Below, piece by piece: positions 18,263-26,630 of a stretch of DNA of 64,000 nt. Position 1 is the first letter of the stretch, and every line of letters begins with the position of its first letter. The notes beneath the pieces are model-generated. The model did no database searches. It had not been told where the DNA came from and saw nothing but the letters and a program-made list of their open reading frames with translations. Source of the stretch: Akkermansia sp. (GTDB taxonomy: Bacteria; Verrucomicrobiota; Verrucomicrobiia; Verrucomicrobiales; Akkermansiaceae); NCBI GenBank assembly GCA_017549485.1, contig JAFYUT010000027.1, forward strand, positions 1 to 64,000, written 5' to 3'. The position numbers and the translations under genes are program-made.

Positions 18263-19498
18263 TTACTTCTTCTTAACAGAAATGGTACCGTAAGAATCGC
18301 GATCCTTAGGCATGTGGAAGATAGCCTCCAGCTTGGGAGACTTCACCTTAGCAGGCACCTCAAGGGTATACACATTCTTGTTGTGCTTAATGCCGGTGGT
18401 ACCGTCATGCATATCTTCGGCAATTTTTCGGCTACCGTCATACAAACGTACGCCTTTGATGACCAGCTGATGCGGCCCACGGCTGTAGGTAAAGGTTACC
18501 TCATAGGTACCGGCTGCCTTAATGGGCAACGGCCCCTTGATTTCAGCAGGGTCATCGTTCTTGGGCAATACAACGGGAGACCAACCGTCTGCCAAGCTCA
18601 GTTCGCTTACCCAAATGGTTTTGGCGTGGTCAGCCGAGCGACCGAGCGGAGACTGGGGGTCAATTTTTTCCATCTCGCGCAGGTAACGAACCACCTTTTT
18701 CTGGTCATTCAAGTCACCATGGCGACGCAGAAGTCCGATAGCCGTTGCATAGAGACCCTGGCGCTGCGTATCGGAATAGTTCTTGTCGGCAATTTTGTCC
18801 TCCACATCCTTCAAGGTAGCCTTCCAATCTTTTGTTCCGGCGCTATCAATGGCATAAGCATGACCATTGAACTCCAAGCGGCGCACATAACCGGACTTGT
18901 CCTGAGGGTCTGCATCCTTAACCATCTTGACGATATTGTCAGGACGGTTGATGTTTTCAAAGAGTGCAGACTTACCGAGTGACTGGGCCTTGGCCAAGCC
19001 GCTCTCCCCCTTGGCTTTCTCCAACAGGGCATTCTGCTTGGCAAGAGCTTCCTTGGCAGCGGTAATCTGCTGGGCAACCTTCTCCGGGTCCTTGCGGTCG
19101 GAGTACGGCACCGTTACCGTAGCGTAGTGGCGGCCGTTCTTATCATATAACGCAAATGCGGGATATGTATTAGCAGCCACCCAACGCAGCTTACCGAGCT
19201 TATCGGCTCGGGCCTTGTTGGTTTCATCGGTAGAAAGATTCGGTACAGCGTATTCAATAACCACAGAACCAGCCAACGCCGTCTGCATAGAAGCATCGGC
19301 AAGCATCTTCTCGGTAAGCTTCTCGCTGTACTTATCCCACCCATCGGCATAGAGGGCGAGCACGTAACCGCCCTCCGGCACATTTCCCTGCACGGCTTGG
19401 TAATTCTCTGCCGTGAGCACGCCGCCCTTAGCGGGGGCGGCATCCACACCGGCAGCAAGCAGGGATGTCAACATAACACCATAAAATAATTTCTTCAT
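18263..19498 (-). CDS. Secreted protein with thioredoxin-like N-terminus and beta-sandwich C-terminus
   Basis: A 411-residue protein with a signal peptide (MKKLFYGVMLTSLLAAGVDA). Residues about 35-160 have a thioredoxin-like layout (YVLALYADGWDKYSEKL...YPAFALYDKNGRHYATVTV), but the CxxC pair is missing, so it is not a redox enzyme. A helical middle is followed by a C-terminal domain (about 300-411) with alternating strands (GTYEVTFTYSRGPHQLVIKG) of carbohydrate-binding or adhesion type. The previous gene (852-residue frame) ends 22 nt upstream and ActA starts directly after the stop. The function is not known. Confidence 0.75.
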   Translation of the reverse strand: MKKLFYGVMLTSLLAAGVDAAPAKGGVLTAENYQAVQGNVPEGGYVLALYADGWDKYSEKLTEKMLADASMQTALAGSVVIEYAVPNLSTDETNKARADKLGKLRWVAANTYPAFALYDKNGRHYATVTVPYSDRKDPEKVAQQITAAKEALAKQNALLEKAKGESGLAKAQSLGKSALFENINRPDNIVKMVKDADPQDKSGYVRRLEFNGHAYAIDSAGTKDWKATLKDVEDKIADKNYSDTQRQGLYATAIGLLRRHGDLNDQKKVVRYLREMEKIDPQSPLGRSADHAKTIWVSELSLADGWSPVVLPKNDDPAEIKGPLPIKAAGTYEVTFTYSRGPHQLVIKGVRLYDGSRKIAEDMHDGTTGIKHNKNVYTLEVPAKVKSPKLEAIFHMPKDRDSYGTISVKKK

Positions 19499-19520
19499 TT
19501 TCGTATAAATGGGTTAGGAA

Positions 19521-22031
19521 TTAAGCAGCTTGGTTACCATACACATAAACGGCATTGAGATGGAAGAACTCGGGGCCACCGGGGCGAAGAATGCGCACAT
19601 ACTTGGCCAACGGCAGCTTGCCACCCAAATCAGCACGCAACACACGCTGATTGCAGGGGCCGAACTGGTGAACATCCACCCACTTCTCGCCATCCTCAGA
19701 CACCTGAATCTTCATGTTGTTCAAACGGTGAAGATTACCGGGATTCGTTACCAAAACAACACCCGTTACATTCACCTGACGGGGCAACTGCACCACCAGC
19801 CATGCATCTGTATCCTTAGCGGTGTGGAAGGTACCACCGCACTCCTCCAAAAGGCCCCAGTGTGAGCAGGGGTTATCCCATTGAGAAGTAGAACTTGCCC
19901 ATACCAAACCACCCTTGGAGGCCAGTTTGCCGGGGAACGGGTCATGCTTGGGCAATACATTGGCGGGTTTCTTGTACTTTTCAGAAAGCATCTGGCCGAT
20001 TGCCTGGAACGTATCCATATCGCGAGACTGCTCGGCGGCCAACAGAGCCGGTCCCAGCAATTTATCCTTATCTTCGGCTGACATGCCTTTACCCTTCTGG
20101 ATACCCTTAATCATGGCAGCCATGAAATCCTTACGGTCTTTTTCACCGAGATTGGCAGATACGTTATTGCCCCAGCCCAGCATGACGGACATGTACTGAG
20201 AGGAGGAAGACGAAGCGGACAACAGGTCGGAATAGATGCTGCAAAGCTCCTTGGGAGTCTTGGCAGAGATACCGAGCTTTTCCAACTGAGCGTTAGCCAA
20301 TCTTTCAATGTGCCAGCGATCGGGGCCCATGGCATCACAGGCACGCCAGAAATCCAACACGCACTTACGCAGCTGCTTTTTATCCATAGCTGCGGCCATA
20401 CCGGCAAGAGCCCCCTTCTGCATGGCTTCAAAAGCCATCTCCGGGTACAAGGGCACCAAATTCTTGCAAAGAGAAGAATTAAACTTCATCCATGCCTCAG
20501 CAGAACCGGAGGGAGTCAGAGCAGTCCACCACTCACGCCAAGCCATGAAGTTGCGGGGCTGTGTCTCCACCGCCGCATTGAAGCAAGATGCAGCAGAGTC
20601 AGCCTTACCTTGTTGGGCATAAATATTACCGGCCACTCTCAACACTTGTGACAAAGAAGTTTCTTTTTCAGACTTCTTGTCGTACAGCTCCGTTGCAGAA
20701 TGAAGAGAAGAGAATGAATGCACATTCTGGAACACCTGCCAGTGCAAACCGCGATCCCAGCTCAGGGAGTATGCAGGGGTCCACTTCTCACCGACCTTAA
20801 CAATATAGGCACAGTGGCCGGGCTCACCGGCAGTCAAAGCGGGCACACCGTTAGCAAGGGCTGAGAATGCACCGAAGTGGGAAAGACTACCGCATACACC
20901 GCCCACATAGTAGGTGAGAGCTGTACGATTTTCCGGGTAAGAAGCCTCCCACGGAGCATAATACTGCGGGCCATGGATACTGTCGCCGTAGATATTGTTC
21001 AGGCGGTATGCACAACGCCAGCAGCTACCGGGGTACTGGTCTGCGGGAATATGCACGTTTTCCAAGCTCCACTCCAAGCTAGCAATGCTGCCATACGGGT
21101 TGTCACCCTTGCAGCCGCATACCATACGGCGTTGCCAGAACGGGAGCTTGTCAAACACTGAGTTAAGACGACCGGCCTTGTAGTTACGGATGTAGAAATC
21201 CGCACGCTCTACGGCGTCTTCTTTATTCCAAGAGGATTTAGCGTACTCCAGCGCAGTAGCCGTGGCAATATCACGCACCATGCGGCTGGTGAAGAGGTCC
21301 GGCTGCTTCTCTGCAATGGCTACGAGAATATCAAGAGCCATACCGGGGCGAACACATTCACCACTGAATGCAAATTGCTCCAACCATTCTTCATCCGCTG
21401 CGATTTTCTCCATCAACGTGGCAGCCTTACTGCTTACAACAGCATTCTTGATGGTAGAAGCAGTAGCCAACACTACCTCTGCACGGGCAATTTTATGCTC
21501 CAGCTGCTGAATTTCCCAAGTCTTGCGGTCAGAGGGTTTGCACCCTTCGGGCACCTCGGCCTTTTTCTTAGCAAGCTCATCTTGTAATTTTTTGAGGTTG
21601 GCCTGAGCATCTGACTCACGCTTGGCCTGCTCGCCGGCGGCCACCACATCTGCCTGAGCTACCACCCACTGAGCTACCAGCATCTTATTCTTTTCATCCT
21701 GAATAAAACGCTGAGCATCAGCTTTGTCATCACCGGCCAATTCTTTCAGAATGGCGGCAGCCAATGCATCTCGCTTCGCGGTAGAATCAGCCCACTCGGT
21801 AGAAGATACCAAGGTAAGGGAATCGAAAGCACTACCACTCTTCTTGGTTGCGGTTTTCGTAGACGTCTTTTTGCTCTTGGCTTTTTTCTTAGCGCGAGCA
21901 GGAGCCATGGCGTCGGTTACAGCCAGAGATTCGGTCTGTACAGCACCGTATAACTCAGGCTTGACAAAATACGCACTACCGGCTGCCCCGGCCAGCAGTA
22001 ACGCTATTGCAGCTATTGTTCGTTTATTCAT
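19521..22031 (-). CDS. Large secreted protein with a possible transglutaminase-like core and C-terminal discoidin (F5/8C) domain
   Basis: About 836 residues from the ATG at 22031, chosen because it opens a signal/anchor segment (MNKRTIAAIALLLAGAAGSA); a longer frame runs to 22079. A Lys-rich stretch and helical region follow. Around residues 370-430 GGVCGSLSHFGAFSALANG and EPGHCAYIVKVG have the Cys...His order of transglutaminase-like folds, then helical repeats. The last ~140 residues resemble an F5/8 type C domain (WLVVQLPRQVNVTGVVLVTN, MKIQVSEDGEKW, AKYVRILRPGG), which typically binds glycans. It leads the run that continues into the thioredoxin-like protein, ActA and ActB. Domain calls are by eye. 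Confidence 0.75.
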   Translation of the reverse strand: MNKRTIAAIALLLAGAAGSAYFVKPELYGAVQTESLAVTDAMAPARAKKKAKSKKTSTKTATKKSGSAFDSLTLVSSTEWADSTAKRDALAAAILKELAGDDKADAQRFIQDEKNKMLVAQWVVAQADVVAAGEQAKRESDAQANLKKLQDELAKKKAEVPEGCKPSDRKTWEIQQLEHKIARAEVVLATASTIKNAVVSSKAATLMEKIAADEEWLEQFAFSGECVRPGMALDILVAIAEKQPDLFTSRMVRDIATATALEYAKSSWNKEDAVERADFYIRNYKAGRLNSVFDKLPFWQRRMVCGCKGDNPYGSIASLEWSLENVHIPADQYPGSCWRCAYRLNNIYGDSIHGPQYYAPWEASYPENRTALTYYVGGVCGSLSHFGAFSALANGVPALTAGEPGHCAYIVKVGEKWTPAYSLSWDRGLHWQVFQNVHSFSSLHSATELYDKKSEKETSLSQVLRVAGNIYAQQGKADSAASCFNAAVETQPRNFMAWREWWTALTPSGSAEAWMKFNSSLCKNLVPLYPEMAFEAMQKGALAGMAAAMDKKQLRKCVLDFWRACDAMGPDRWHIERLANAQLEKLGISAKTPKELCSIYSDLLSASSSSSQYMSVMLGWGNNVSANLGEKDRKDFMAAMIKGIQKGKGMSAEDKDKLLGPALLAAEQSRDMDTFQAIGQMLSEKYKKPANVLPKHDPFPGKLASKGGLVWASSTSQWDNPCSHWGLLEECGGTFHTAKDTDAWLVVQLPRQVNVTGVVLVTNPGNLHRLNNMKIQVSEDGEKWVDVHQFGPCNQRVLRADLGGKLPLAKYVRILRPGGPEFFHLNAVYVYGNQAA

Positions 22032-22134
22032 AAAAAATTTAACCGTTACTCGGGTTGCATACAGTGTACCGCAAGTCACCCCGTGTCCGCAAGTAAAAAA
22101 ACAACATTTCTACCTTGCATGTCTTGATGCAGGC

Positions 22135-22162
22135 TTGTTTCTCATTTTTTTCACGTTAAAAT
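22135..22162 (+). promoter_or_regulatory. Predicted promoter of the FKBP gene
   Basis: TTGTTT at 22135 and TAAAAT at 22157, spacing 16 nt. The ATG at 22170 is only 7 nt after the -10 box, which would give a leaderless mRNA. Confidence 0.5.
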
Positions 22163-22169
22163 AACACAC

Positions 22170-22808
22170 ATGACCGACCAAGATAAAATGAAACAAGTGA
22201 TGGGGTACCTCATCGGGTACCGCCTCGGTAGCCAGATTCTCCCGCAAATGCTGCCCGGTATTGAAGCCGCCGACATCGTGGGCGACATGCTCGCCAAAGG
22301 CATACAGAACGGTATCTCCGGAGAGATGGATATGAGCCTTATCGATGAAAACACAGACCGCTACCAGCATGAGTTCCTCAGCATGCTGCAACAGCGTGGT
22401 GAGCAACGCGGTGCCGCCAACTTGGAGCTGGGTCGCAAATACATGGAAGAAAACGGCAAGCGTGCCGAAGTAACCACCACCGACAGCGGTTTGCAGTACG
22501 AGGTACTGGTAGCCGGCAACGGTGAAACTTACGATGCAGCCAAGCACGGCGAAGCTCCCACGGCAGAGGTCATGTACAAAGGCACGCTGGTAGACGGCAC
22601 GGTGTTTGACCAATCCAAAGCCCCCGTTAAGTTCAATATTCGTCAAGTCATCCCCGGCTTTACCGAGGCGCTCATGCTCATGCCCGTAGGTGCCAAGTGG
22701 AAGGTAACCATCCCTGCCAATCTGGCATACGGCGCCAATGGCCCCGGCAGCATCGGCCCGAACTCCACCCTCATCTTTGAGATGGAGCTTATCTCCCTGA
22801 GCAAGTAA
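22170..22808 (+). CDS. FKBP-type peptidyl-prolyl cis-trans isomerase
   Basis: A 212-residue FkpA/Mip-like isomerase. The N-terminal ~95 residues form the helical dimerisation region (MGYLIGYRLGSQIL, NLELGRKYMEENGKRAEVTTT) and the C-terminal FKBP domain contains VMYKGTLVDGTVFDQS, VIPGFTEALMLMPVGAKWKVTIP and a closing LIFEMELIS. Most family members of this architecture are exported, but no signal peptide is present here, so it may be cytoplasmic unless a different start is used. The next gene lies 25 nt downstream. Confidence 0.93.
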   Translation: MTDQDKMKQVMGYLIGYRLGSQILPQMLPGIEAADIVGDMLAKGIQNGISGEMDMSLIDENTDRYQHEFLSMLQQRGEQRGAANLELGRKYMEENGKRAEVTTTDSGLQYEVLVAGNGETYDAAKHGEAPTAEVMYKGTLVDGTVFDQSKAPVKFNIRQVIPGFTEALMLMPVGAKWKVTIPANLAYGANGPGSIGPNSTLIFEMELISLSK

Positions 22809-22833
22809 CCTTTTGCCCGATACACCACGCCTC

Positions 22834-23007
22834 ATGCAATCACTTGCACGCGCCATTTTTTTCTTGGCTCTGGCCACCTTCTTTCTGGTATTTGCATTGA
22901 AAATGGAGCCCCAATGGGGGCGCACCATGCTCTTTGCCTTTGCCGGTATAGATTATGTATGGGGCGGGGTACTGCTTGTATCCACTCTCAAAAAACGCAA
23001 CAAATAA
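22834..23007 (+). CDS. Small two-helix membrane protein
   Basis: A 57-residue protein with two hydrophobic segments (about residues 6-24 and 33-52) separated by MEPQWGR and ending in a basic KKRNK. A TTG at 22813 would add seven residues; ATG at 22834 is preferred. It lies between the FKBP and a small secreted protein gene with short gaps (25 and 6 nt), so the three are probably one transcript. No family recognised. Confidence 0.6.
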   Translation: MQSLARAIFFLALATFFLVFALKMEPQWGRTMLFAFAGIDYVWGGVLLVSTLKKRNK

Positions 23008-23013
23008 CCACTT

Positions 23014-23442
23014 ATGTTCAAGCACATCGCTATTGCAGCCATTGCAACACTGGGCACGGTTAATGCCCAAGACCAGCTGTTTGACACCTCTGTCATCAGC
23101 TCCACCATGACCGAAGAAGAGGCCATGGCCGCCATCACGGAGTTCGCCCAATTCATGGAAGAACTCACCTCCGCTTTGGAGAGCGCCACAGACCTCTCCA
23201 GCGCCGAAGCCGCCGCAGAGCGCATCAACACACTCAAATTGACAGCTCCCGGGTTGCAGGCCAAGCTCAACCGCATCCAAACCATGGACCCTGCCATTCA
23301 ACAAAAACTGTTGCCCATCGTACTGGGCACGATAGTAGAGCATGGCCAGCGTGTATCTGCTGTTGTAGAAACCCTCAGCGCCAATGACTGCTACGGCAGC
23401 CAGGCCTTGAGAGAGTGTCTTGCAGAGCTGCAAAACAACTAA
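23014..23442 (+). CDS. Secreted helical protein of the YGS-motif family (single copy)
   Basis: A 142-residue protein with a signal peptide (MFKHIAIAAIATLGTVNA). The mature chain is helical, with a DLSSAEAAAERINTLK segment about 65 residues before a DCYGSQALRECL segment near the C-terminus. The same order of a SA-x-AAA helix and a YGS/YGC-x-EL motif appears in the products at 25261 and twice in the product at 44608, so I group them as one family. Function unknown; export to the periplasm is inferred. A strong terminator follows at 23465. Confidence 0.75.
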   Translation: MFKHIAIAAIATLGTVNAQDQLFDTSVISSTMTEEEAMAAITEFAQFMEELTSALESATDLSSAEAAAERINTLKLTAPGLQAKLNRIQTMDPAIQQKLLPIVLGTIVEHGQRVSAVVETLSANDCYGSQALRECLAELQNN

Positions 23443-23464
23443 TCACGCTTTTCATATTTAAATC

Positions 23465-23498
23465 AAACAGGCACAGGAATCAACCTGTGCCTGTTTTT
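23465..23498. terminator. Bidirectional terminator
   Basis: AAACAGGCACAGG (23465-23477) and CCTGTGCCTGTTT (23484-23496) form a perfect 13-bp stem between convergent genes, with A and T tracts on either side. Confidence 0.85.
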
Positions 23499-23526
23499 AT
23501 GTATATCTGTATGAAAACTTGCCGTA

Positions 23527-24855
23527 TCATGCACGCATCCAACCACGCCACTTGGCAACGCCCAGCACCGCAATACCGGCCACCAAACAAGCAGAGGAAA
23601 ACCACAACCCGCCACCATTGGTAAACACCATGGGAGCAAAGGTGACCAACGCAATCTCTACGGGGGCAATAAAGAGGTAAGCAAGCGCATAGCTATCCAA
23701 GCAGCGGGAACGCATATCGGGGTCTACCACGCGCAGCAGGGCAATACCCATAGCCATCGTTCCGGTAAACCACCCCCAAGTGAAAATGGCTTTCTCAAAC
23801 CAGCACTCTTTTTGCATAAGACGCCCCATTATCAAAACATACGCCAGAGTAAAAGACAAGCCCACCAGCAACAAAATCACCAAGGGCTGCCAATATGCCA
23901 CCACAACAGCCAGCTTAATACTGGCAATGCCGAATGCCACGAGAAAATCCGTCATCATACCGCTCATGTGGCTGATGGTCTGGGGGCATGTATACTGCAT
24001 GGCTCCGGTATGATCAAATATTTTTCGCAACAGAACACCCACTACAAAGGCGCAACTGAATACGGGTAACTCCAACCCCGGCACCCATATACCCACCAAC
24101 TTGCTCAAACCGTAACCGCCCAATGCAATTACCGACACTACGGTAAGATTGAATGTGAGAGAATCAATAGAGATAGATGAACAGGTATCCGTACCCAGGC
24201 GGGGGCGTTTTTCCTCCGGCACAAGCAAGCCTGTGCGCAGCTCTACGGGCAAAGCATCATAATCCGTAATAAAGGAGGAGTGCCCCTTGCGGGTAGCCCA
24301 TTTAATAAGAGGCAGGCCGATAAATACAGAGGCCACAATACCCACGGTAGCGGCCGTCATGGCAAGCGTGAGGATGTCATCATTGCCGAGCTTGCGGAAT
24401 GCCTCCCCCACGGCTGCTGCCGTACCATGGCCTCCGCAAAAACCGCTGGGCATCGTGATACCGAATCCGGCACCGATACCCGGCCATACCGCCTGCAACA
24501 ACAGCAGCCCCAACAGGCCACCCACAGCCCATTGCAACAGTAATCCGGCTTGAGAATACGCCCACATACGCCCTATAGAGGCGCCCTGCCCCTCAGCACG
24601 CTGCGAGGTGAGCGCCAACGAACCGAAGATAAAGGCAATGAGAATACCCGCGTATGTTCCCATGTAGGAGGAAAGAGGCAGCACATCCATACCACCCGGC
24701 CCGAAAACCAAACCGAGGAATCCCGCCGCCAAACTCGGCGGGATAAAAAACTTCTGCATCAGTTTCAACTTAACACGGAGAAACTTACATACCAGCAACA
24801 AGCATGATATTACGCCTAAGTCTACAAATAAAGTCCAGGGAGAGAATGCTTCCAT
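23527..24855 (-). CDS. Sodium/glutamate symporter family (GltS-like) transporter
   Basis: An approximately 442-residue polytopic membrane protein. The segments KFFIPPSLAAGFLGLVFGP, MPSGFCGGHGTAAAVGEAF and the second-half ETGAM-like FDHTGAMQYTC are consistent with the GltS/ESS family, whose two halves are inverted repeats. The substrate may be glutamate or another carboxylate. The start is set to the ATG at 24855: a good promoter (TTGATT, 16 nt, TATAAT at 24868-24895) would exclude the GTG at 24876. It is divergent from the AP2-like gene and convergent with the YGS-family gene. Confidence 0.88.
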   Translation of the reverse strand: MEAFSPWTLFVDLGVISCLLLVCKFLRVKLKLMQKFFIPPSLAAGFLGLVFGPGGMDVLPLSSYMGTYAGILIAFIFGSLALTSQRAEGQGASIGRMWAYSQAGLLLQWAVGGLLGLLLLQAVWPGIGAGFGITMPSGFCGGHGTAAAVGEAFRKLGNDDILTLAMTAATVGIVASVFIGLPLIKWATRKGHSSFITDYDALPVELRTGLLVPEEKRPRLGTDTCSSISIDSLTFNLTVVSVIALGGYGLSKLVGIWVPGLELPVFSCAFVVGVLLRKIFDHTGAMQYTCPQTISHMSGMMTDFLVAFGIASIKLAVVVAYWQPLVILLLVGLSFTLAYVLIMGRLMQKECWFEKAIFTWGWFTGTMAMGIALLRVVDPDMRSRCLDSYALAYLFIAPVEIALVTFAPMVFTNGGGLWFSSACLVAGIAVLGVAKWRGWMRA

Positions 24856-24867
24856 AATCGGGCACGG

Positions 24868-24895
24868 ATTATACACCTATTTTTTCGGAAATCAA
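24868..24895 (-). promoter_or_regulatory. Predicted promoter of the gltS-like gene
   Basis: On the minus strand TTGATT (24895-24890) and TATAAT (24873-24868) are 16 nt apart. The -10 box is 12 nt upstream of the ATG at 24855, so the leader would be about 5 nt. Confidence 0.65.
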
Positions 24896-24995
24896 GTTTT
24901 ATCAGCAGCAAGGTATTTCCGGGCCCCGAAATCTGTAAGTTATTGAATCCGGTACCGGGTGGCGGAGTCTTACATACGAACCCTCATTACCCCAC

Positions 24996-25304
24996 ATGAA
25001 GAATAAAAACATTACTCGCTATACATACGAGAACACTGATTTTCAGGGCTGGAGAGTAAGCATTCAACGCTGCGGCCGCATTATTACCCGGTATTTTTCA
25101 GATTTGCAATACGGGTCGGAAGAAGAATCCTACCGGCAAGCGGTTGACTATAGAGACGAAGTATTCTGTCAAATGGCGCAGCACAAGAATGACCTACCCG
25201 AGTACATGGACACCGAGCTGGCACATGTGCAGGATATTCTGCGGCAAAAAGAAAACAGCTTCACTCTTCCGGCTGCTCATCGGGGCGGGAGGCAGCGGGG
25301 ATAA
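24996..25304 (+). CDS. Small AP2/ERF-like DNA-binding protein
   Basis: A 102-residue protein whose first ~65 residues resemble a bacterial AP2 domain: TRYTYENTDFQGWRVSIQRC, then RIITRYFSDLQYG and a helix SYRQAVDYRDEVF. In bacteria such domains occur alone or in homing endonucleases and are taken to bind DNA; this one has no nuclease domain. The last 44 nt overlap the 3' end of the convergent gene at 25261, so the C-terminal ~14 residues (Arg/Gly-rich) may be poorly conserved. No other mobile-element features are nearby. Confidence 0.7.
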   Translation: MKNKNITRYTYENTDFQGWRVSIQRCGRIITRYFSDLQYGSEEESYRQAVDYRDEVFCQMAQHKNDLPEYMDTELAHVQDILRQKENSFTLPAAHRGGRQRG

Positions 25305-25671
25305 GCAGAGGTGTGAGCAGCGTTTTGAGCTCCTCACAACCATAAAATTGAGCTTGTTCCAAGCGGTAGAACTCTATGGATATTTTCTGAATGCAAAGCA
25401 CAAGCTTAGACTTGAGCTCTGCCGTATTTTCAATATATCGCCACATCTCCGTGGTATCAACACGGTCATTCAGGGCTTGCAGCTTATCAAAATTAGCTTG
25501 CAAGGCCGGCACACCGGCAGCGCAAGCCCCGGCATCCGTCATTCCGCGAAGAATAGAAAGCTGCTCTGCCAAGCCGGCATCCAGCGCGGTGCAAACAGAC
25601 TGCACATCATCTGCCGCAGCCACACAGGCGGCAACACCACTCATTGCGAGAAAAAGGAACGCTTGCTTCAT
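25261..25671 (-). CDS. Secreted helical protein of the YGS-motif family (single copy)
   Basis: A 136-residue protein from the ATG at 25671, which opens a signal peptide (MKQAFLFLAMSGVAACVAAA). The mature protein is helical with several Cys residues (CTALDAGL, GACAAGV, LVLCIQK) and the motif QAQFYGCEELKTLL near the end, about 64 residues after DAGACAAG. This matches the layout of the proteins at 23014 and 44608. Its 3' end overlaps the AP2-like gene by 44 nt tail-to-tail, which could give antisense effects between the two mRNAs. Function unknown. Confidence 0.75.
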   Translation of the reverse strand: MKQAFLFLAMSGVAACVAAADDVQSVCTALDAGLAEQLSILRGMTDAGACAAGVPALQANFDKLQALNDRVDTTEMWRYIENTAELKSKLVLCIQKISIEFYRLEQAQFYGCEELKTLLTPLLIPAASRPDEQPEE

Positions 25672-25747
25672 GACTTGAATTTTAGAGGGTAAGCCGCCCG
25701 ATGTCAAGCGGAATGATTGTTTTGCTCCGCCCCGCATCAGTTTTTTC

Positions 25748-25776
25748 TTGGCAAAGGAGGAAGAAAACGGTAGAAT
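25748..25776 (+). promoter_or_regulatory. Predicted promoter of kdsB-uppS
   Basis: TTGGCA at 25748 and TAGAAT at 25771, spacing 17 nt, 32 nt before the kdsB ATG. Confidence 0.65.
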
Positions 25777-25808
25777 GAGGGGGAAGAACAACCAATTCAG
25801 AGCACGTC

Positions 25809-26630
25809 ATGTCTCAATCCATCCTCATTGTCATACCGGCCCGCTACGCCTCTACGCGTCTGCCGGGCAAGCCGCTGGTCAAGATTGCCGGCAAGGAAAT
25901 GATTCGCCGCGTGGCCGAAATTGCAGATTCCATCTGCCGCCACAACGACGACTGCAACTATGTAGTCGCCACAGATGACACCCGCATTCTGGACTTCTGC
26001 AACGGCGCAGGCATACCCGCCGTCATGACAGCCGAAACCTGCCGCAGCGGTACAGAGCGCTGCTGGGACGCCGTGAGTCAGCAGGCTGAGCCGCCCGCAT
26101 TCATCATTAACCTGCAAGGCGACAACCCGCTGTGCCCGCCGTGGGTCATCCAGCAGTTGATTGACGAGTGGAAAGCCACCCCTGCCGATGTATTTACCCC
26201 CTGCATCCATTTGGATTGGAATGAATACGACCGCTTGGTGGAGAGCAAGAAAACGACCCCCTACAGCGGCACCACCGTGCTGGTAGATAAAGACGGCTAC
26301 GCCATGGCCTTCTCCAAAAGCACCATACCCGCCATTCGCAAGCCCGAAAAAGCACGCGCTACGCTTGAGAAGAGCCCTGTTCGCCGCCATGTGGGCCTGT
26401 ATGCCTACACCCTCAGTGCCCTTAAAAATTACTTTGAGCTTCCCGAGTCTGATTACGAAATCGGCAGCGTAGAAGGCCTGGAGCAGATGCGTTTCCTGTA
26501 CAATGGTCTGCGCGTCAAGATGGTAGAAGTAAACTACCGTGGCCGCAAAACCACCAGCGGTGTAGACTCCCCCGAAGACATTGAGCGAGTGGAAGCCATC
26601 CTCGCCGAATACGGAGAATATGAGCTCTGA
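25809..26630 (+). CDS. kdsB: 3-deoxy-manno-octulosonate cytidylyltransferase (CMP-KDO synthetase)
   Basis: KdsB activates KDO with CTP for lipopolysaccharide core assembly, marking the organism as Gram-negative with LPS. The 273-residue product has the nucleotide-binding IPARYASTRLPGKPLVKIAGK start, CRSGTERCWDAV, INLQGDNPL (family usually IQGDEP) and RRHVGLYAYTLSAL. The late YEIGSVEGLEQMRFLYNG block matches the family LEQLRxLxxG segment. It overlaps uppS by 11 nt, linking LPS and undecaprenyl carrier synthesis in one transcript driven by the promoter at 25748. Confidence 0.92.
   Translation: MSQSILIVIPARYASTRLPGKPLVKIAGKEMIRRVAEIADSICRHNDDCNYVVATDDTRILDFCNGAGIPAVMTAETCRSGTERCWDAVSQQAEPPAFIINLQGDNPLCPPWVIQQLIDEWKATPADVFTPCIHLDWNEYDRLVESKKTTPYSGTTVLVDKDGYAMAFSKSTIPAIRKPEKARATLEKSPVRRHVGLYAYTLSALKNYFELPESDYEIGSVEGLEQMRFLYNGLRVKMVEVNYRGRKTTSGVDSPEDIERVEAILAEYGEYEL

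Noticed and set aside
24996-25304. Homing endonuclease or integrase element
   Set aside because: Only an AP2-like domain is present; there is no HNH or integrase domain and no flanking repeats.
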